Source: Corallococcus sp. EGB (lineage in GTDB: Bacteria; Myxococcota; Myxococcia; Myxococcales; Myxococcaceae). From it: 64,000 nucleotides of DNA. The notes beneath the pieces are model-generated. The model did no database searches. It saw only the letters and a program-made list of their open reading frames with translations, and had not been told where the DNA came from. Below are positions 1 to 9,224 of this stretch, one piece after another; the first letter of the stretch is position 1; the number at the start of each line of letters is the position of its first letter. Where the stretch lies: contig NZ_CP079946.1 in the NCBI RefSeq assembly GCF_019968905.1, forward strand, positions 5,332,001 through 5,396,000, read 5' to 3'. Position numbers and translations under genes: made by a program.

Positions 1-2
1 CG

Positions 3-614
3 GGCGGGGGCGTGTCACTGGGGAAGGAGCAGAAAGGGATTGCGACGTTCTACGACGCCACCGGCGCCGGCAACTGCTCGTTCGACAAGGGCGGCGACCT
101 GATGGTGGCCGCGATGAACCGCGAGCAGTACGACAACAGCGCCGTCTGCGGCGAGTGCGTGGACATCGTCGGGCCCAAGGGCAGCGTGCGCGTGCGCATC
201 GTGGACCAGTGCCCGGATTGCGACCGGGGCCACCTGGACCTGTCGCGTGAGGCCTTCGCCAGGGTGGCGGAGATGAAGGACGGGCGGGTGGACATCACCT
301 GGACCCCGGTGTCCTGCGACGTGGCGGGCCCCGTGGAGTACCACTTCAAGGAAGGCAGCAACCCGTGGTGGACGGCCATCCAGGTTCGCAACCACCGGCT
401 GCCCATCCAGAAGCTGGAGTGGAAGCGAGACGGCGATTGGAAGGCCCTCCGCCGCGAGAGCTACAACTACTTCGTCACCGACTCCGGCGTGGGCGAGGGC
501 CGCTTCCAGCTGCGCGTCACGGCCAGTGACGGCCAGCAGCTGGTGGACACCGTGGAGAAGGTGCTGGACGACGGCAGCGTGGACGGGGCGGAGCAGTTCG
601 CACCCCAGAAGTAG
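3..614 (+). CDS. Bacterial expansin (EXLX1-like), 5' end outside the window
   Basis: Expansins loosen cellulose and other wall polysaccharides without hydrolysis and are normally secreted. The reading frame is open to the left edge, so the signal peptide and true start are missing. Residues 1 to about 100 (counted from the GTG at 12) form a double-psi beta-barrel with paired cysteines (VCGECVD, CPDCDRG) and the GHLDLS motif carrying the conserved Asp. The C-terminal 90 residues look like the CBM63 binding domain, with exposed aromatics in NPWWTAI and SYNYF. The total matches the roughly 200-residue mature bacterial expansins. The neighbour on the other strand is an unrelated lipoprotein. Function is inferred from the family. 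Confidence 0.85.
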   Translation, partial: GGGVSLGKEQKGIATFYDATGAGNCSFDKGGDLMVAAMNREQYDNSAVCGECVDIVGPKGSVRVRIVDQCPDCDRGHLDLSREAFARVAEMKDGRVDITWTPVSCDVAGPVEYHFKEGSNPWWTAIQVRNHRLPIQKLEWKRDGDWKALRRESYNYFVTDSGVGEGRFQLRVTASDGQQLVDTVEKVLDDGSVDGAEQFAPQK

Positions 615-646
615 GCGCGCCCTCCGCCGCCCCGCCCGTCAGCGCA

Positions 647-1243
647 TCAGTACGTCATGACGGTCCGGGGCGTCTCGCTGGTGAAGAAGTCCAGGTAGGT
701 GGCCACGTAGTTGTTCCCGGTGCCCGTCTGCCCGGAGATGGTGCCGTTCTTCGTGCCGGACACGGTCAGCGTCGTCCCGTCGGAGCCGATGGACAGGTTG
801 CCCGAGTAGATGGAGCCCTTGCCCAGGAACACGGCCAGCCCCTCGGAGCGGACGGTGTCCAGCGTGTCCGGCGCCAGGTGCTTGATGCCCAGGGACTGGG
901 GCGCGCTACCGCTGACGCTGCTCTTGGACGTGTAGCTCACGGCCACGCCCAGGTCGTTGGCCGCCAGCGACAGCAGGGGCGCGGTGCCCGTGGAGGAGCC
1001 CACCGCGACGCTGCCCGCGCCGAACGCGCAGGTGTCGCCCGCCGCGCGCGTGACCGTGACGTCGTAGATGGGGGGCAGCGTTCCCGGCCGCGCCGCGGAC
1101 GACACCGTGAAGGTGCAGCCCCGGGACGTCCCCGTCACCAGCGCGGACTCCTGGGTGGCGAGACCGCCCTGCTCTTCCACTCCACCACACGCCATGACCA
1201 TGGCGATCGCACTCAGGGAAACGACGGACTTGAAGAGATGCAT
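647..1243 (-). CDS. Small secreted lipoprotein of unknown function
   Basis: I do not recognise the family. The start is placed at the ATG at 1243, which has GAGG about 8 nt upstream and opens a typical lipoprotein signal: MHLFKSVVSLSAIAM, then VMAC with the lipobox cysteine. An upstream in-frame ATG at 1291 would put 16 charged residues before the signal and is less likely. The mature part, about 180 residues, is rich in Thr, Ser and Gly with short repeats of beta-type sequence and one Cys pair, suggesting a beta-rich outer-membrane or periplasmic protein. It is convergent with the expansin gene (32 bp gap). Confidence 0.7.
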   Translation of the reverse strand: MHLFKSVVSLSAIAMVMACGGVEEQGGLATQESALVTGTSRGCTFTVSSAARPGTLPPIYDVTVTRAAGDTCAFGAGSVAVGSSTGTAPLLSLAANDLGVAVSYTSKSSVSGSAPQSLGIKHLAPDTLDTVRSEGLAVFLGKGSIYSGNLSIGSDGTTLTVSGTKNGTISGQTGTGNNYVATYLDFFTSETPRTVMTY

Positions 1244-1363
1244 GACATTGACCTCGGGGGTTGGAGCAGCGCCGTCCCCCTTAAAGGCCAATGCCAGACA
1301 AGAAAAACGCCATTCCCTGGACGCCGCGGGGGTTCGAAATCATCCGCGACGTTCGTCCAACCC

Positions 1364-4300
1364 CTAGCGCCGCAGCATGCCGCGCAGCAACTCCAGGGCC
1401 TCGGTGACCCCCTGCCAGACCTGGAGCGCCTTGATGCCTTCGCCTTCCCCCTGCACGTTGCGGCGTGCGGCGCGCTCCAGGGGCAGCAGCGCGCCCTCCA
1501 CCAGCTCGATCTGCCGGCTGAGCTCCGCCGGTGACGGGCCGTTCGCGGCGCGATGGAGCCCCTCCGCCGGTGAAGGCATGGATACCGACACGGGCCGGTC
1601 CGCCAGGGCCGTGATGGCCTTGGCGAGCTGCGCCATGTACGGGCCGAAGTCCGGCGCGGGCGCCTGCGGCATGGGCGCGTTGATCAGCGTGGGCGCTTCC
1701 GCCGCGGTGGCCACGCGCTCCGTGAGCGCCTTGAGCAGCTGCGCCAGGTGCTTGAGGTATGGGGTCAGGTCCGTGGCCGGAGCCTGGGCGGCCACCGGAG
1801 CCGGGGGCGCGGCCGGGAGCGACACCTGCACGGGGGCGGGCGGCTTCCGGGCGGCCTCACGGCCCACGCGGGCCACCTCCAGCACGGCCTCGCGCAGGGC
1901 CTCCAGCTGCGGGGCGATTGGCGTGTCGTCGCTGGGGGCGTTCACCTGCGCGACGGCCTGCACCACCGCGTCGCGCACGGAGCCCAGCTGCTCCTCGATG
2001 GCGCCCAGCTGGCCGGTGACTCGCGCCACGGGGTCGTCCTCCTTGCCCCCCATGCGCTTCACGCGGGCGAAGCCCTGCTTGATCTCCTCCCAGCGCTTCG
2101 CCTTCTCCGGCGTCAGGCGCCCGCGCATCTCCTGGAGCTTGAGCAGGTTCTGCTCCGCCGCCGTGGTGAGCGTCTGGGATTCACCCTGGTAGTGGTCGTC
2201 GATGCGGCGCTCCAGCTCGTCGTCCGTCATCGCGGAGACGACCTTCTCCGCCAGCTTGCCCATGTTGCGGTAGCTGCCCTGCAGCTTGAACGGAGGCTCC
2301 GTGCGGAAGCGCTCGTCCTGCGCGGCGGACGCGATGTACTGGAGGTTCACCTTGAGCAGCACCTGCTGCACGCGGAAGAGGCGCTGGAAGACGGCGATGA
2401 TCTCCTGGAGCTCCGCCGCCGCGTAGCCGTGCTTCAGCTCGCCGGAGGGGACGTCCTCGCCCTTCGCCATCCGGATGAGGCGGTGCACGTCCTGCGGGTC
2501 GCGCGTGGCCAGCGGCGCCAGCACCGGGTTGGAGGTGAGCGCGTTCTCCAGGTAGCTGAGGGCGAACAGCTCCTCCTTGCCGTCCAGGATGTCACCCAGG
2601 TTGTAGGTGTCCGCGCGGTTGGCGAGCATGTCCGGGATGCGGAAGCGCTCGCCCGTCTCCGTGTACGGGTTGCCCGCCATCACCACGCAGAACTTCTTGC
2701 CGCGCAGGTCGTACGTGCGCGTCTGGCCGTTCCAGACACCCTCCACGCGGCGCTGGCCGTCGCACAGGGAGATGAACTTCTGGAGCAGCTCCGGATCCGT
2801 GTGCTGGATGTCGTCGAGGTAGAGCATCACGTTGTTGCCCATCTCGAAGGACAGGTTGATGCGCTCCACCTCCTGCCGCGCGGTGGCGTTGGGCGCCTCC
2901 GCGGGATCCAGCGACTTCACGGAGTGGCCCAGCGCCGGTCCGTTCACCTTCACGAAGGTGAGGCCCAAGCGGCTGGCCACGTACTCCATCAGCGTCGTCT
3001 TGCCGTAGCCCGGCGGCGACATGAGCAGCAGCATGCCCATGCGGTCCGTGCGCTTGCCCTCGCCCGCCGCGCCCAGCTGCTTGGCCAGGTTCGCGCCGAT
3101 GAGCGGCAGGTACACCTCGTCGATGAGCCGGTTGCGCACGAAGCTCGTGAGCACCTTGGGCGTCAGCTCCTCCAGCCGCAGCTTGCGCCGCTCCCGGTCG
3201 AGCAGATCCCTCAGGTACGCGCGATATGCCGAGTACGCGGGCACGCGCACCTGGCGGAACTCCCCCAGGCGGGCCAGGAACTCGTCCAGGCGCAGGGACA
3301 GCTTGCGGTCCTGGATGCGCGGGTGGCTGCCCAACAGGCCCGTGGCCTCCGTGGCGGTAAGGGCGCCCGCGGTCTCGCGGTCCAGCTTGCGCTCGGTGAG
3401 CAGCACCACCGCCGTCTCCAGCGCGACGTGGGCCGCTTCACCCGGGCCGCCCTCGCGCCGGGCGAGGAACGCGTCCACCCAGGCGCGAGCGATGCGCAGG
3501 CGCTCCGGCAGGTTCTTCTCCAGGCCGCGCAGGTCTTCGTCGAACGCGGTGCGCGAACCGTGGCGGTCCAGGTGCGCAAGGAACGCGTCCTTCAGTGCCA
3601 GCGCCTCGCGGCTGGTGGTGAAGCGCGGGCGGTCCACCGCCAGCTCCTCCACGAGGTAGCGCCCCGCCTGCCGACCCTCCGCGGGTGAAGCGGTGAGGCC
3701 ATGGCCGTGGAGGAACGCGAGCACGCGCTCGCCCAGCTCATCGCCCAGCGCCACCAGGTCCGACCCGATGTCGAACGCCTGCCGCAGCCGCGCGAGGCTC
3801 CGCGCGCGTCGGTGGAACACCCCCCGGAGCGCGTCGTCCGTGTCGAAGGCCCAGTACAGCGCGGCCCAGGCGCGAGGCACCGGGGCGAAGCGCAGCAGGC
3901 CCGCGCCCTGGTGCAGCGCGAGCAGCTTCTCGAGGATCGCCGCCGCGTCCGCGTCGTGCACGCCGCGCTCGTAGCCCTCGTCGAAGCGGTCCGCCGCGTA
4001 CGCGCGCACGCGCTCCAGGAGCTGCTCCTGCGCGCGGGCCTCGTACAGCGCCGCGAGCGTGAGGCCGCCCTTGCCCTCCTCCGCGTCCATCAGCAGGCCC
4101 GCGGCCAGGTACTCCGCGCGATAGACGTCGCGCGTCTCGGAGACCAGGTGCTGCTCCCAGAGCTCGCGGTACTTGAGCAGCTCCGGGTCCTCCACCTTCT
4201 GCGCGTAGTCGGAGCCGGTGAGCTGGAGGTACAGCGCGCCGTCGCGCGGCACCAGGGTCAGCTCCAGCGGCTGGGTGTTCACGTGGAAGCGGTAGGCCCC

Positions 4301-6907
4301 CAGCTTGATGAGCCCCTCGCCGCCCTCGAACAGGTCCTGCTTGTCGCGCAGGGCGCGCAGGGCGTCCTGCTTCGCGGACTTCACCCGCGACATCACCTCG
4401 TCCGCGCGGACGCTGTCCTGGAGCGCCAGCAGCTGTTCGGACAGCTGCCGCAGCTTGAGGATCATCGCGTCGGACGCGAAGTAGGCGTTGAGCTCGTCGT
4501 CCGCCTTGAACGACTTCGCCCGGCGCTGCACGCCCTGGAGGATGCGCTCCGCCGCGCCGAAGAGGCCCGAGGCCCGGCGCTGCCGCTCGTCCACCAGCGC
4601 CTGCTTGCGCGCGCCGAAGGCCTCCAGCAGCTCCTCGCGCTTCTGGGTGATCTGCCCCAGGAACTCGTCGAACTCGCCGAAGCGGCCCTCCAGCTCCTCC
4701 AGCAGCACGGTGAGCTTGGAGAGCGCCTCATCGCACTTCTCCGGCAGGTCCGCCTGCGACAGCGCGTTCTCGATGCTCTGGCCCAGCAGCTTGAACTGCG
4801 CGCCGAACTCCGCGCGCTTCTCCTTGCCGGACAGCTCCTTGCGCTTCGCCTGGAGCCCCGCGCGCACGCGGTTCAGCCGGCTGAACAGCTCGGAGATGCC
4901 TTCGAGGATCCGGGCCCGGGCCAGCGGGTCGCCCACCTGGAGCCCGCCCACCACCTCACCCAGGACCTCCAGGCCCTGGCCGGTGCGCTCCACGTCCTCG
5001 CCCAGCGGAGCCAGCTCCGCCGTCGTCGTCACGGGCTCCAGCCGCTCCAGCAGCCCGTCCAGCCGCGAGGCCAGGGGCTGCAGCGCTTCGCCCTTCTGGA
5101 GGAAGTCCACGCACGCGGTGCTCACCGCGTCGGACGCGGCCACTACCGCCTGCTCCAGGGCGTCCACGCGCCCCAGGTCCATGTAGCGGACGTCCTTCAG
5201 CGTGATCAGATGTCCGCGGTGCCGGCGCAGGTCCGCCAACGCGCGCATGAAGCCCTCCGCGTCGTTGAGCCCCTCCGGCTGCGCGTTGAGCAGCAGCGTC
5301 TCCTGCGCCTGCGTGGCCTGCGCGAGCGACTCCTCCGCGCGCTTGCGCATCGCGAGGACCTTCTCGAACTCGTCGATGATGAGCTCGGAGGTCCGGCGCA
5401 GCTGTTCAATGGGCTCCTGGAGCCCCACTTCCGCGTGGGACAGCCAGTAGTACGCGTCCAGGGCGCGCGTGGCCGCGGAGACCAGGTCCTCGTAGGTGCG
5501 GCGCGTGGGCTTGTCCGTCTTCGCCACGCGCGGCAGCGTCAGCGCGTCGCTGATTCCGCGCACCAGCTCCGCGTTGCCCACCTTGCCCAGGTAGCCCGGC
5601 GCGGGAGGCAGCTGCGCCGCGTGCTCGTCGGAGACGAACGGCGTCTGCCACACCTGCATGGGGTGCACGCGCGTGGGCTCTTGCGACGTGGCGCGGAACA
5701 CCACCAGCCCGCCGTCCGCGAAGAGGCTCATGCCGTGCGCCTGGAGCGGCGTCTGCACCTCCTTGCGCACCAGGTTGTACGGGAAGAGCACGTAGGCGCC
5801 CTCGTCCCGGCGGTGGAAGACGTAGAGCACGTCCTCCCCGTTGGGCGACCGCACCGCCTGGTGGAACTCCATCCCCTCCGAAGCGCCGTCGAAGACCTTG
5901 TAGTCGCCCGTCTGGAGGTAGTAGCCGCCCGGGAAGACGATGCCCTGGTCCTCGGGCAGCCGCACGCAGGACTGGCCAATGGCGTCGATGCGCACCACGT
6001 GCTGGGTGCGCGAGTTGAAGACGAGGTAGCGGTACGCCTTCTCCCGGAACGGCAGCACGCGCAGCAGGATGAGCCCGCCCACCTGCGTCCAGGCGAACTC
6101 CGCGTCGTCCAGCGATTGATCCGGATCATCCACCGGCTCGCTGTAGATGCCCAGGCCGGTGGCGGTGTTGTTCTCCACCTTCACGGTGAGGTCGCCCTTC
6201 ACCGTCTCCACGAAGACCTGATCCAACACGTTGACGTGCGGGTGCTGGCCCAGGACGTACTGCTCGCGCGTGGCCACCGTCCACTCGAAGTCGTGCGACG
6301 GCGGGTAGACGTGGTCGCGCTCGCCCTGGTTGTCCACGTAGGTGGCGCGGCCCTCCACGTCCACGTTGAAGCGGAAGACCTTGAGGTCGCGCGCGGACTG
6401 GCCCGTCTGGAACACCGCGAGCAGCCGCGAGTCCCGCCGCCGCAGCTGCAAGAGCTTCGCGTCCTTGTAGTACTTGTACAGCTCGCCGAAGTCCTTCACG
6501 AACCGGGGGTCCGCGAGGAAGCCGCCGGCCTCCGTGGGAGGCACGGCGGACAGATCAAACCCCTCGGCCGTCTTCTCGAAGCGGTGCAGCGAGAAGACGT
6601 CCGAGACGTTCGTCTCCTTCTTCAGGCCGATGAAGACGTTGTAGCCGAAGAGGAGGTACTTCCCGACGCTGACGATGTCGCGGGGGACGCAGTTGTTCTC
6701 CGTGCGAACCCGCTCATTGCCGATGACGGTGAGCTCCGTGCCGCCGAACAGCGCCTTGCGCCGGGCGTTGAGGTCGTTCGCCTGGGTCGCCAGCGCGTCC
6801 GCCTGGGAGAGGAGGCGCGCACGGATGACCTCGTAGCTGCCGCCCTCCAGCGTCGCCTCGCCCCCGGGCGCCTGGGCGCCCGGGGTCTTGGTGCTGTCAG
6901 TTGCCAT
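1364..6907 (-). CDS. Very large AAA ATPase with N-terminal DUF3686-type region
   Basis: A protein of 1847 residues. The first 400 residues resemble the DUF3686 family, often labelled 'DNA repair ATPase'; the experimental basis for that label is thin as far as I know. Residues about 450 to 850 are long helical, coiled-coil-like segments. A AAA domain lies near residues 1260 to 1500, with Walker A PPGYGKTTLMEY (about 1297) and Walker B NVMLYLDDIQ (about 1360), followed by MoxR-like sequence (VVMAGNPYTETGERFRIPD). The C-terminus is Pro/Ala-rich with short coiled coils. It is the last gene of a three-gene minus-strand set after a YqiJ-like protein and a flotillin, with a 39-bp gap to the flotillin, so a role in membrane-associated stress or remodelling is as likely as DNA repair. 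The exact function is unknown. Confidence 0.85.
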   Translation of the reverse strand: MATDSTKTPGAQAPGGEATLEGGSYEVIRARLLSQADALATQANDLNARRKALFGGTELTVIGNERVRTENNCVPRDIVSVGKYLLFGYNVFIGLKKETNVSDVFSLHRFEKTAEGFDLSAVPPTEAGGFLADPRFVKDFGELYKYYKDAKLLQLRRRDSRLLAVFQTGQSARDLKVFRFNVDVEGRATYVDNQGERDHVYPPSHDFEWTVATREQYVLGQHPHVNVLDQVFVETVKGDLTVKVENNTATGLGIYSEPVDDPDQSLDDAEFAWTQVGGLILLRVLPFREKAYRYLVFNSRTQHVVRIDAIGQSCVRLPEDQGIVFPGGYYLQTGDYKVFDGASEGMEFHQAVRSPNGEDVLYVFHRRDEGAYVLFPYNLVRKEVQTPLQAHGMSLFADGGLVVFRATSQEPTRVHPMQVWQTPFVSDEHAAQLPPAPGYLGKVGNAELVRGISDALTLPRVAKTDKPTRRTYEDLVSAATRALDAYYWLSHAEVGLQEPIEQLRRTSELIIDEFEKVLAMRKRAEESLAQATQAQETLLLNAQPEGLNDAEGFMRALADLRRHRGHLITLKDVRYMDLGRVDALEQAVVAASDAVSTACVDFLQKGEALQPLASRLDGLLERLEPVTTTAELAPLGEDVERTGQGLEVLGEVVGGLQVGDPLARARILEGISELFSRLNRVRAGLQAKRKELSGKEKRAEFGAQFKLLGQSIENALSQADLPEKCDEALSKLTVLLEELEGRFGEFDEFLGQITQKREELLEAFGARKQALVDERQRRASGLFGAAERILQGVQRRAKSFKADDELNAYFASDAMILKLRQLSEQLLALQDSVRADEVMSRVKSAKQDALRALRDKQDLFEGGEGLIKLGAYRFHVNTQPLELTLVPRDGALYLQLTGSDYAQKVEDPELLKYRELWEQHLVSETRDVYRAEYLAAGLLMDAEEGKGGLTLAALYEARAQEQLLERVRAYAADRFDEGYERGVHDADAAAILEKLLALHQGAGLLRFAPVPRAWAALYWAFDTDDALRGVFHRRARSLARLRQAFDIGSDLVALGDELGERVLAFLHGHGLTASPAEGRQAGRYLVEELAVDRPRFTTSREALALKDAFLAHLDRHGSRTAFDEDLRGLEKNLPERLRIARAWVDAFLARREGGPGEAAHVALETAVVLLTERKLDRETAGALTATEATGLLGSHPRIQDRKLSLRLDEFLARLGEFRQVRVPAYSAYRAYLRDLLDRERRKLRLEELTPKVLTSFVRNRLIDEVYLPLIGANLAKQLGAAGEGKRTDRMGMLLLMSPPGYGKTTLMEYVASRLGLTFVKVNGPALGHSVKSLDPAEAPNATARQEVERINLSFEMGNNVMLYLDDIQHTDPELLQKFISLCDGQRRVEGVWNGQTRTYDLRGKKFCVVMAGNPYTETGERFRIPDMLANRADTYNLGDILDGKEELFALSYLENALTSNPVLAPLATRDPQDVHRLIRMAKGEDVPSGELKHGYAAAELQEIIAVFQRLFRVQQVLLKVNLQYIASAAQDERFRTEPPFKLQGSYRNMGKLAEKVVSAMTDDELERRIDDHYQGESQTLTTAAEQNLLKLQEMRGRLTPEKAKRWEEIKQGFARVKRMGGKEDDPVARVTGQLGAIEEQLGSVRDAVVQAVAQVNAPSDDTPIAPQLEALREAVLEVARVGREAARKPPAPVQVSLPAAPPAPVAAQAPATDLTPYLKHLAQLLKALTERVATAAEAPTLINAPMPQAPAPDFGPYMAQLAKAITALADRPVSVSMPSPAEGLHRAANGPSPAELSRQIELVEGALLPLERAARRNVQGEGEGIKALQVWQGVTEALELLRGMLRR

Positions 6908-6946
6908 GGATGTTCACCGAAAGGAGGTTGCGATTGGCGGGACGCT

Positions 6947-9109
6947 TCAGCCCTGCTGCTTCTGCGCGAGGGCCGCGGCTTCCGACTGCACCAGCGCCTT
7001 GATGCCGGCGGCGGTGGTCTCCGTGGGGCTCACCGACATCCGGTTGAGGAGCGCCGCGACGGCCAGGTTCTGCGCGTCGTTGCTGAGGCCCGGCTTGGAG
7101 AGGATCTCCTTCAGGTCCGCCGGCAGGTCCTTCTCACCGTTGAGGTAGCCACCGAGCGCCTTCTTCAGCGACTCGCCGTGCTCCAGCGCGCCGTCCACCG
7201 AGCTGCCGATGGACACGGCCTTGATGAAGTTCTCGAAGAACTTCCCGTCGCCGCCGACGATCTGGAACTTCGCGTTGCTGAACGCCTGGGCCAGGACGCT
7301 GGCCTGGGCCTGGGCGATCTCCTTGCGGACGTTGATGGCCGCCAGCTCCACGTCGCGCTCCTTCTGGAGGCGCAGGCGGTACTCCTCGTGCTCGCGGCCC
7401 ACGCCGTCCAGGGCCTTCATCGCGGCGGCCTTCTCCGACAGGCCCCGGGCCTCGGCCATCAGCTTCTCCTGGATGGCGGCGGCCTCGGCCAGCTGCTTCT
7501 CGCGCGTGGCGAACGCTTCAGCCTCGCCGCGCTTGTGGATGGCGGTGGCTTCGGCCTCCTGCACGCGGGCGTTGGCCAGGCCCTTCTGCTCGGCGCCGGC
7601 GGCCTCGGCGAGCAGCTTCTCGCGCACCGCGGCGGCCTGCGCCTGGCCCTGCTTCTCGATGACGGAGGCCTCGGCCTCCTTCACGCGCACCTGCGCCATG
7701 CCCAGCTTCTCCGTGGCGGCCGCGTCGGCCTCACGCACGCGCGCGTTGGCGAGGCCCGCGGCGGCGGACTCGGCCTGGATTCCCTCGGCCAGCCGCATCT
7801 TCGCCTTGGCCTGCTTGTCCGCGGCCTCCAGGTCCGCCTCGGCCAGGGTCAGCTTCTCCTTGGCGTGGAACACGGCGATCTTCGCGCTCGCGTCCGCGGC
7901 CTGGATGTCCTTCACGGACGCCTCTTCCGCGTGCGCCTGGGCGGTGATGATGACCGCCTCCTTGGTGCGCTTGGCCTCCGCCGTCACGCGCAGGTCCTTG
8001 ATGTTCTCCTCTTCCTGGGCGACGGTCTTCTCCACCGCGATGCGGGAGCGGATCACGTCGGCGATGGCCTTCTTCTCCGACTCCAGCGCCTTCTCCTTCG
8101 CGATGCGCTGCAGCTCCGTCTCGCGCTCGCGGTTGATGGCCTCCAGGGCGCGGTCCTTCTCCACGCGCTCGGTCTCCACGCCCACCACGCGCTCGCGGTT
8201 CTTCTGGGCCACCTGCACCTGGCGCTGCTTGTTCTCCTCGTTGATGGCGATCTCTTCCTCGGCCTTGATGCGCGCCAGCTGGGCCTTGGCGAACTCCTCG
8301 CTCTTCACGCGGTCGGCCTCGGCCGTCTCGCGCGCCTGGATGCTGTCGATTTCACGGCGCTGCTTGGCGGCGGCCTCCTCGCGCTGACGCTCCAGGGCGA
8401 AGATGGCCTCGTCCGCCTCCACGTTGCGCTTGGTCACCGCCATGCGCTCGGACTGGCGCAGCTCGTTGGTGAAGACGTTCTGCTCGGTGGTGAGCTGGGT
8501 GATCTTCCGGATGCCCTGGGCGTCCAGGATGTTGTCCTTGTCGAGCATCTCCACCGGGGTCTGCTCGAGGAAGTCGATGGCGCAGTCCTCCAGCATGTAG
8601 CCGTTCAAGTCACGGCCGATGGTCTCCACCACCTTGTCCTTGATCTCCTCGCGCTGGGTGTAGAGCTGCTCGAAGTTGAAGGACTTGCCCACCGTCTTGA
8701 GGGCCTCGGAGAACTTGGCCTCGAAGAGGTTCTCCAGGGTCTCATGGTCGGAGGCGCGCGCGCAGCCGATGGACTGGGCCACCTTGAGCACGTCCTCACG
8801 CGTCTTGTTCACGCGCACGAAGAAGGTGACCTTGATGTCCGCGCGGATGTTGTCCTGGCAGATGAGGCCTTCCTTGCCGCGGCGGTCGATCTCAACCGTC
8901 TTCAGCGAGATGTCCATCACCTCCGCGCGGTGGACGATGGGGAGCACCACGGCGCCGGTGAAGGTGACCGTGGGCTCGGTCTTCATGGTGTTGACGATGA
9001 GCACCTTGCCCTGATCCACCTGTCGGTAGAACTTGGCCACGCTGACGAAGATGCCGAAGAGGATGATGACGCCGCCGCCGATGATTGCTGCAAGGCTGAT
9101 GGGATCCAT
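6947..9109 (-). CDS. Flotillin-family (SPFH/band 7) membrane scaffold protein, YqiK-like
   Basis: Flotillins oligomerise at the inner membrane and organise membrane microdomains. Residues 5 to 25 form one transmembrane helix (LAAIIGGGVIILFGIFVSV). Residues about 30 to 210 are the SPFH domain, with typical text such as GKEGLICQDNIRADIKVTFF. Residues 220 to 620 are an Ala/Glu/Lys-rich coiled coil containing at least three similar 17-18-residue units near residues 440 to 530. At 720 residues it is longer than the roughly 500-residue Bacillus FloT, but within the range of YqiK-type proteins. It sits between a YqiJ-like gene (115 bp upstream) and the large AAA ATPase, so the three probably act together. 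Confidence 0.9.
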   Translation of the reverse strand: MDPISLAAIIGGGVIILFGIFVSVAKFYRQVDQGKVLIVNTMKTEPTVTFTGAVVLPIVHRAEVMDISLKTVEIDRRGKEGLICQDNIRADIKVTFFVRVNKTREDVLKVAQSIGCARASDHETLENLFEAKFSEALKTVGKSFNFEQLYTQREEIKDKVVETIGRDLNGYMLEDCAIDFLEQTPVEMLDKDNILDAQGIRKITQLTTEQNVFTNELRQSERMAVTKRNVEADEAIFALERQREEAAAKQRREIDSIQARETAEADRVKSEEFAKAQLARIKAEEEIAINEENKQRQVQVAQKNRERVVGVETERVEKDRALEAINRERETELQRIAKEKALESEKKAIADVIRSRIAVEKTVAQEEENIKDLRVTAEAKRTKEAVIITAQAHAEEASVKDIQAADASAKIAVFHAKEKLTLAEADLEAADKQAKAKMRLAEGIQAESAAAGLANARVREADAAATEKLGMAQVRVKEAEASVIEKQGQAQAAAVREKLLAEAAGAEQKGLANARVQEAEATAIHKRGEAEAFATREKQLAEAAAIQEKLMAEARGLSEKAAAMKALDGVGREHEEYRLRLQKERDVELAAINVRKEIAQAQASVLAQAFSNAKFQIVGGDGKFFENFIKAVSIGSSVDGALEHGESLKKALGGYLNGEKDLPADLKEILSKPGLSNDAQNLAVAALLNRMSVSPTETTAAGIKALVQSEAAALAQKQQG

Positions 9110-9224
9110 GGCCTATCCTGTGAAGTCCGTTGGGCGGGCCTTGTTCCAAGCACTCGGGGTCCCCCGCGAAAGCCACCCGGTGCCGATTGTCGCGTCCGTC
9201 CGGAGGAGCCCGGAGGACGCCAAT

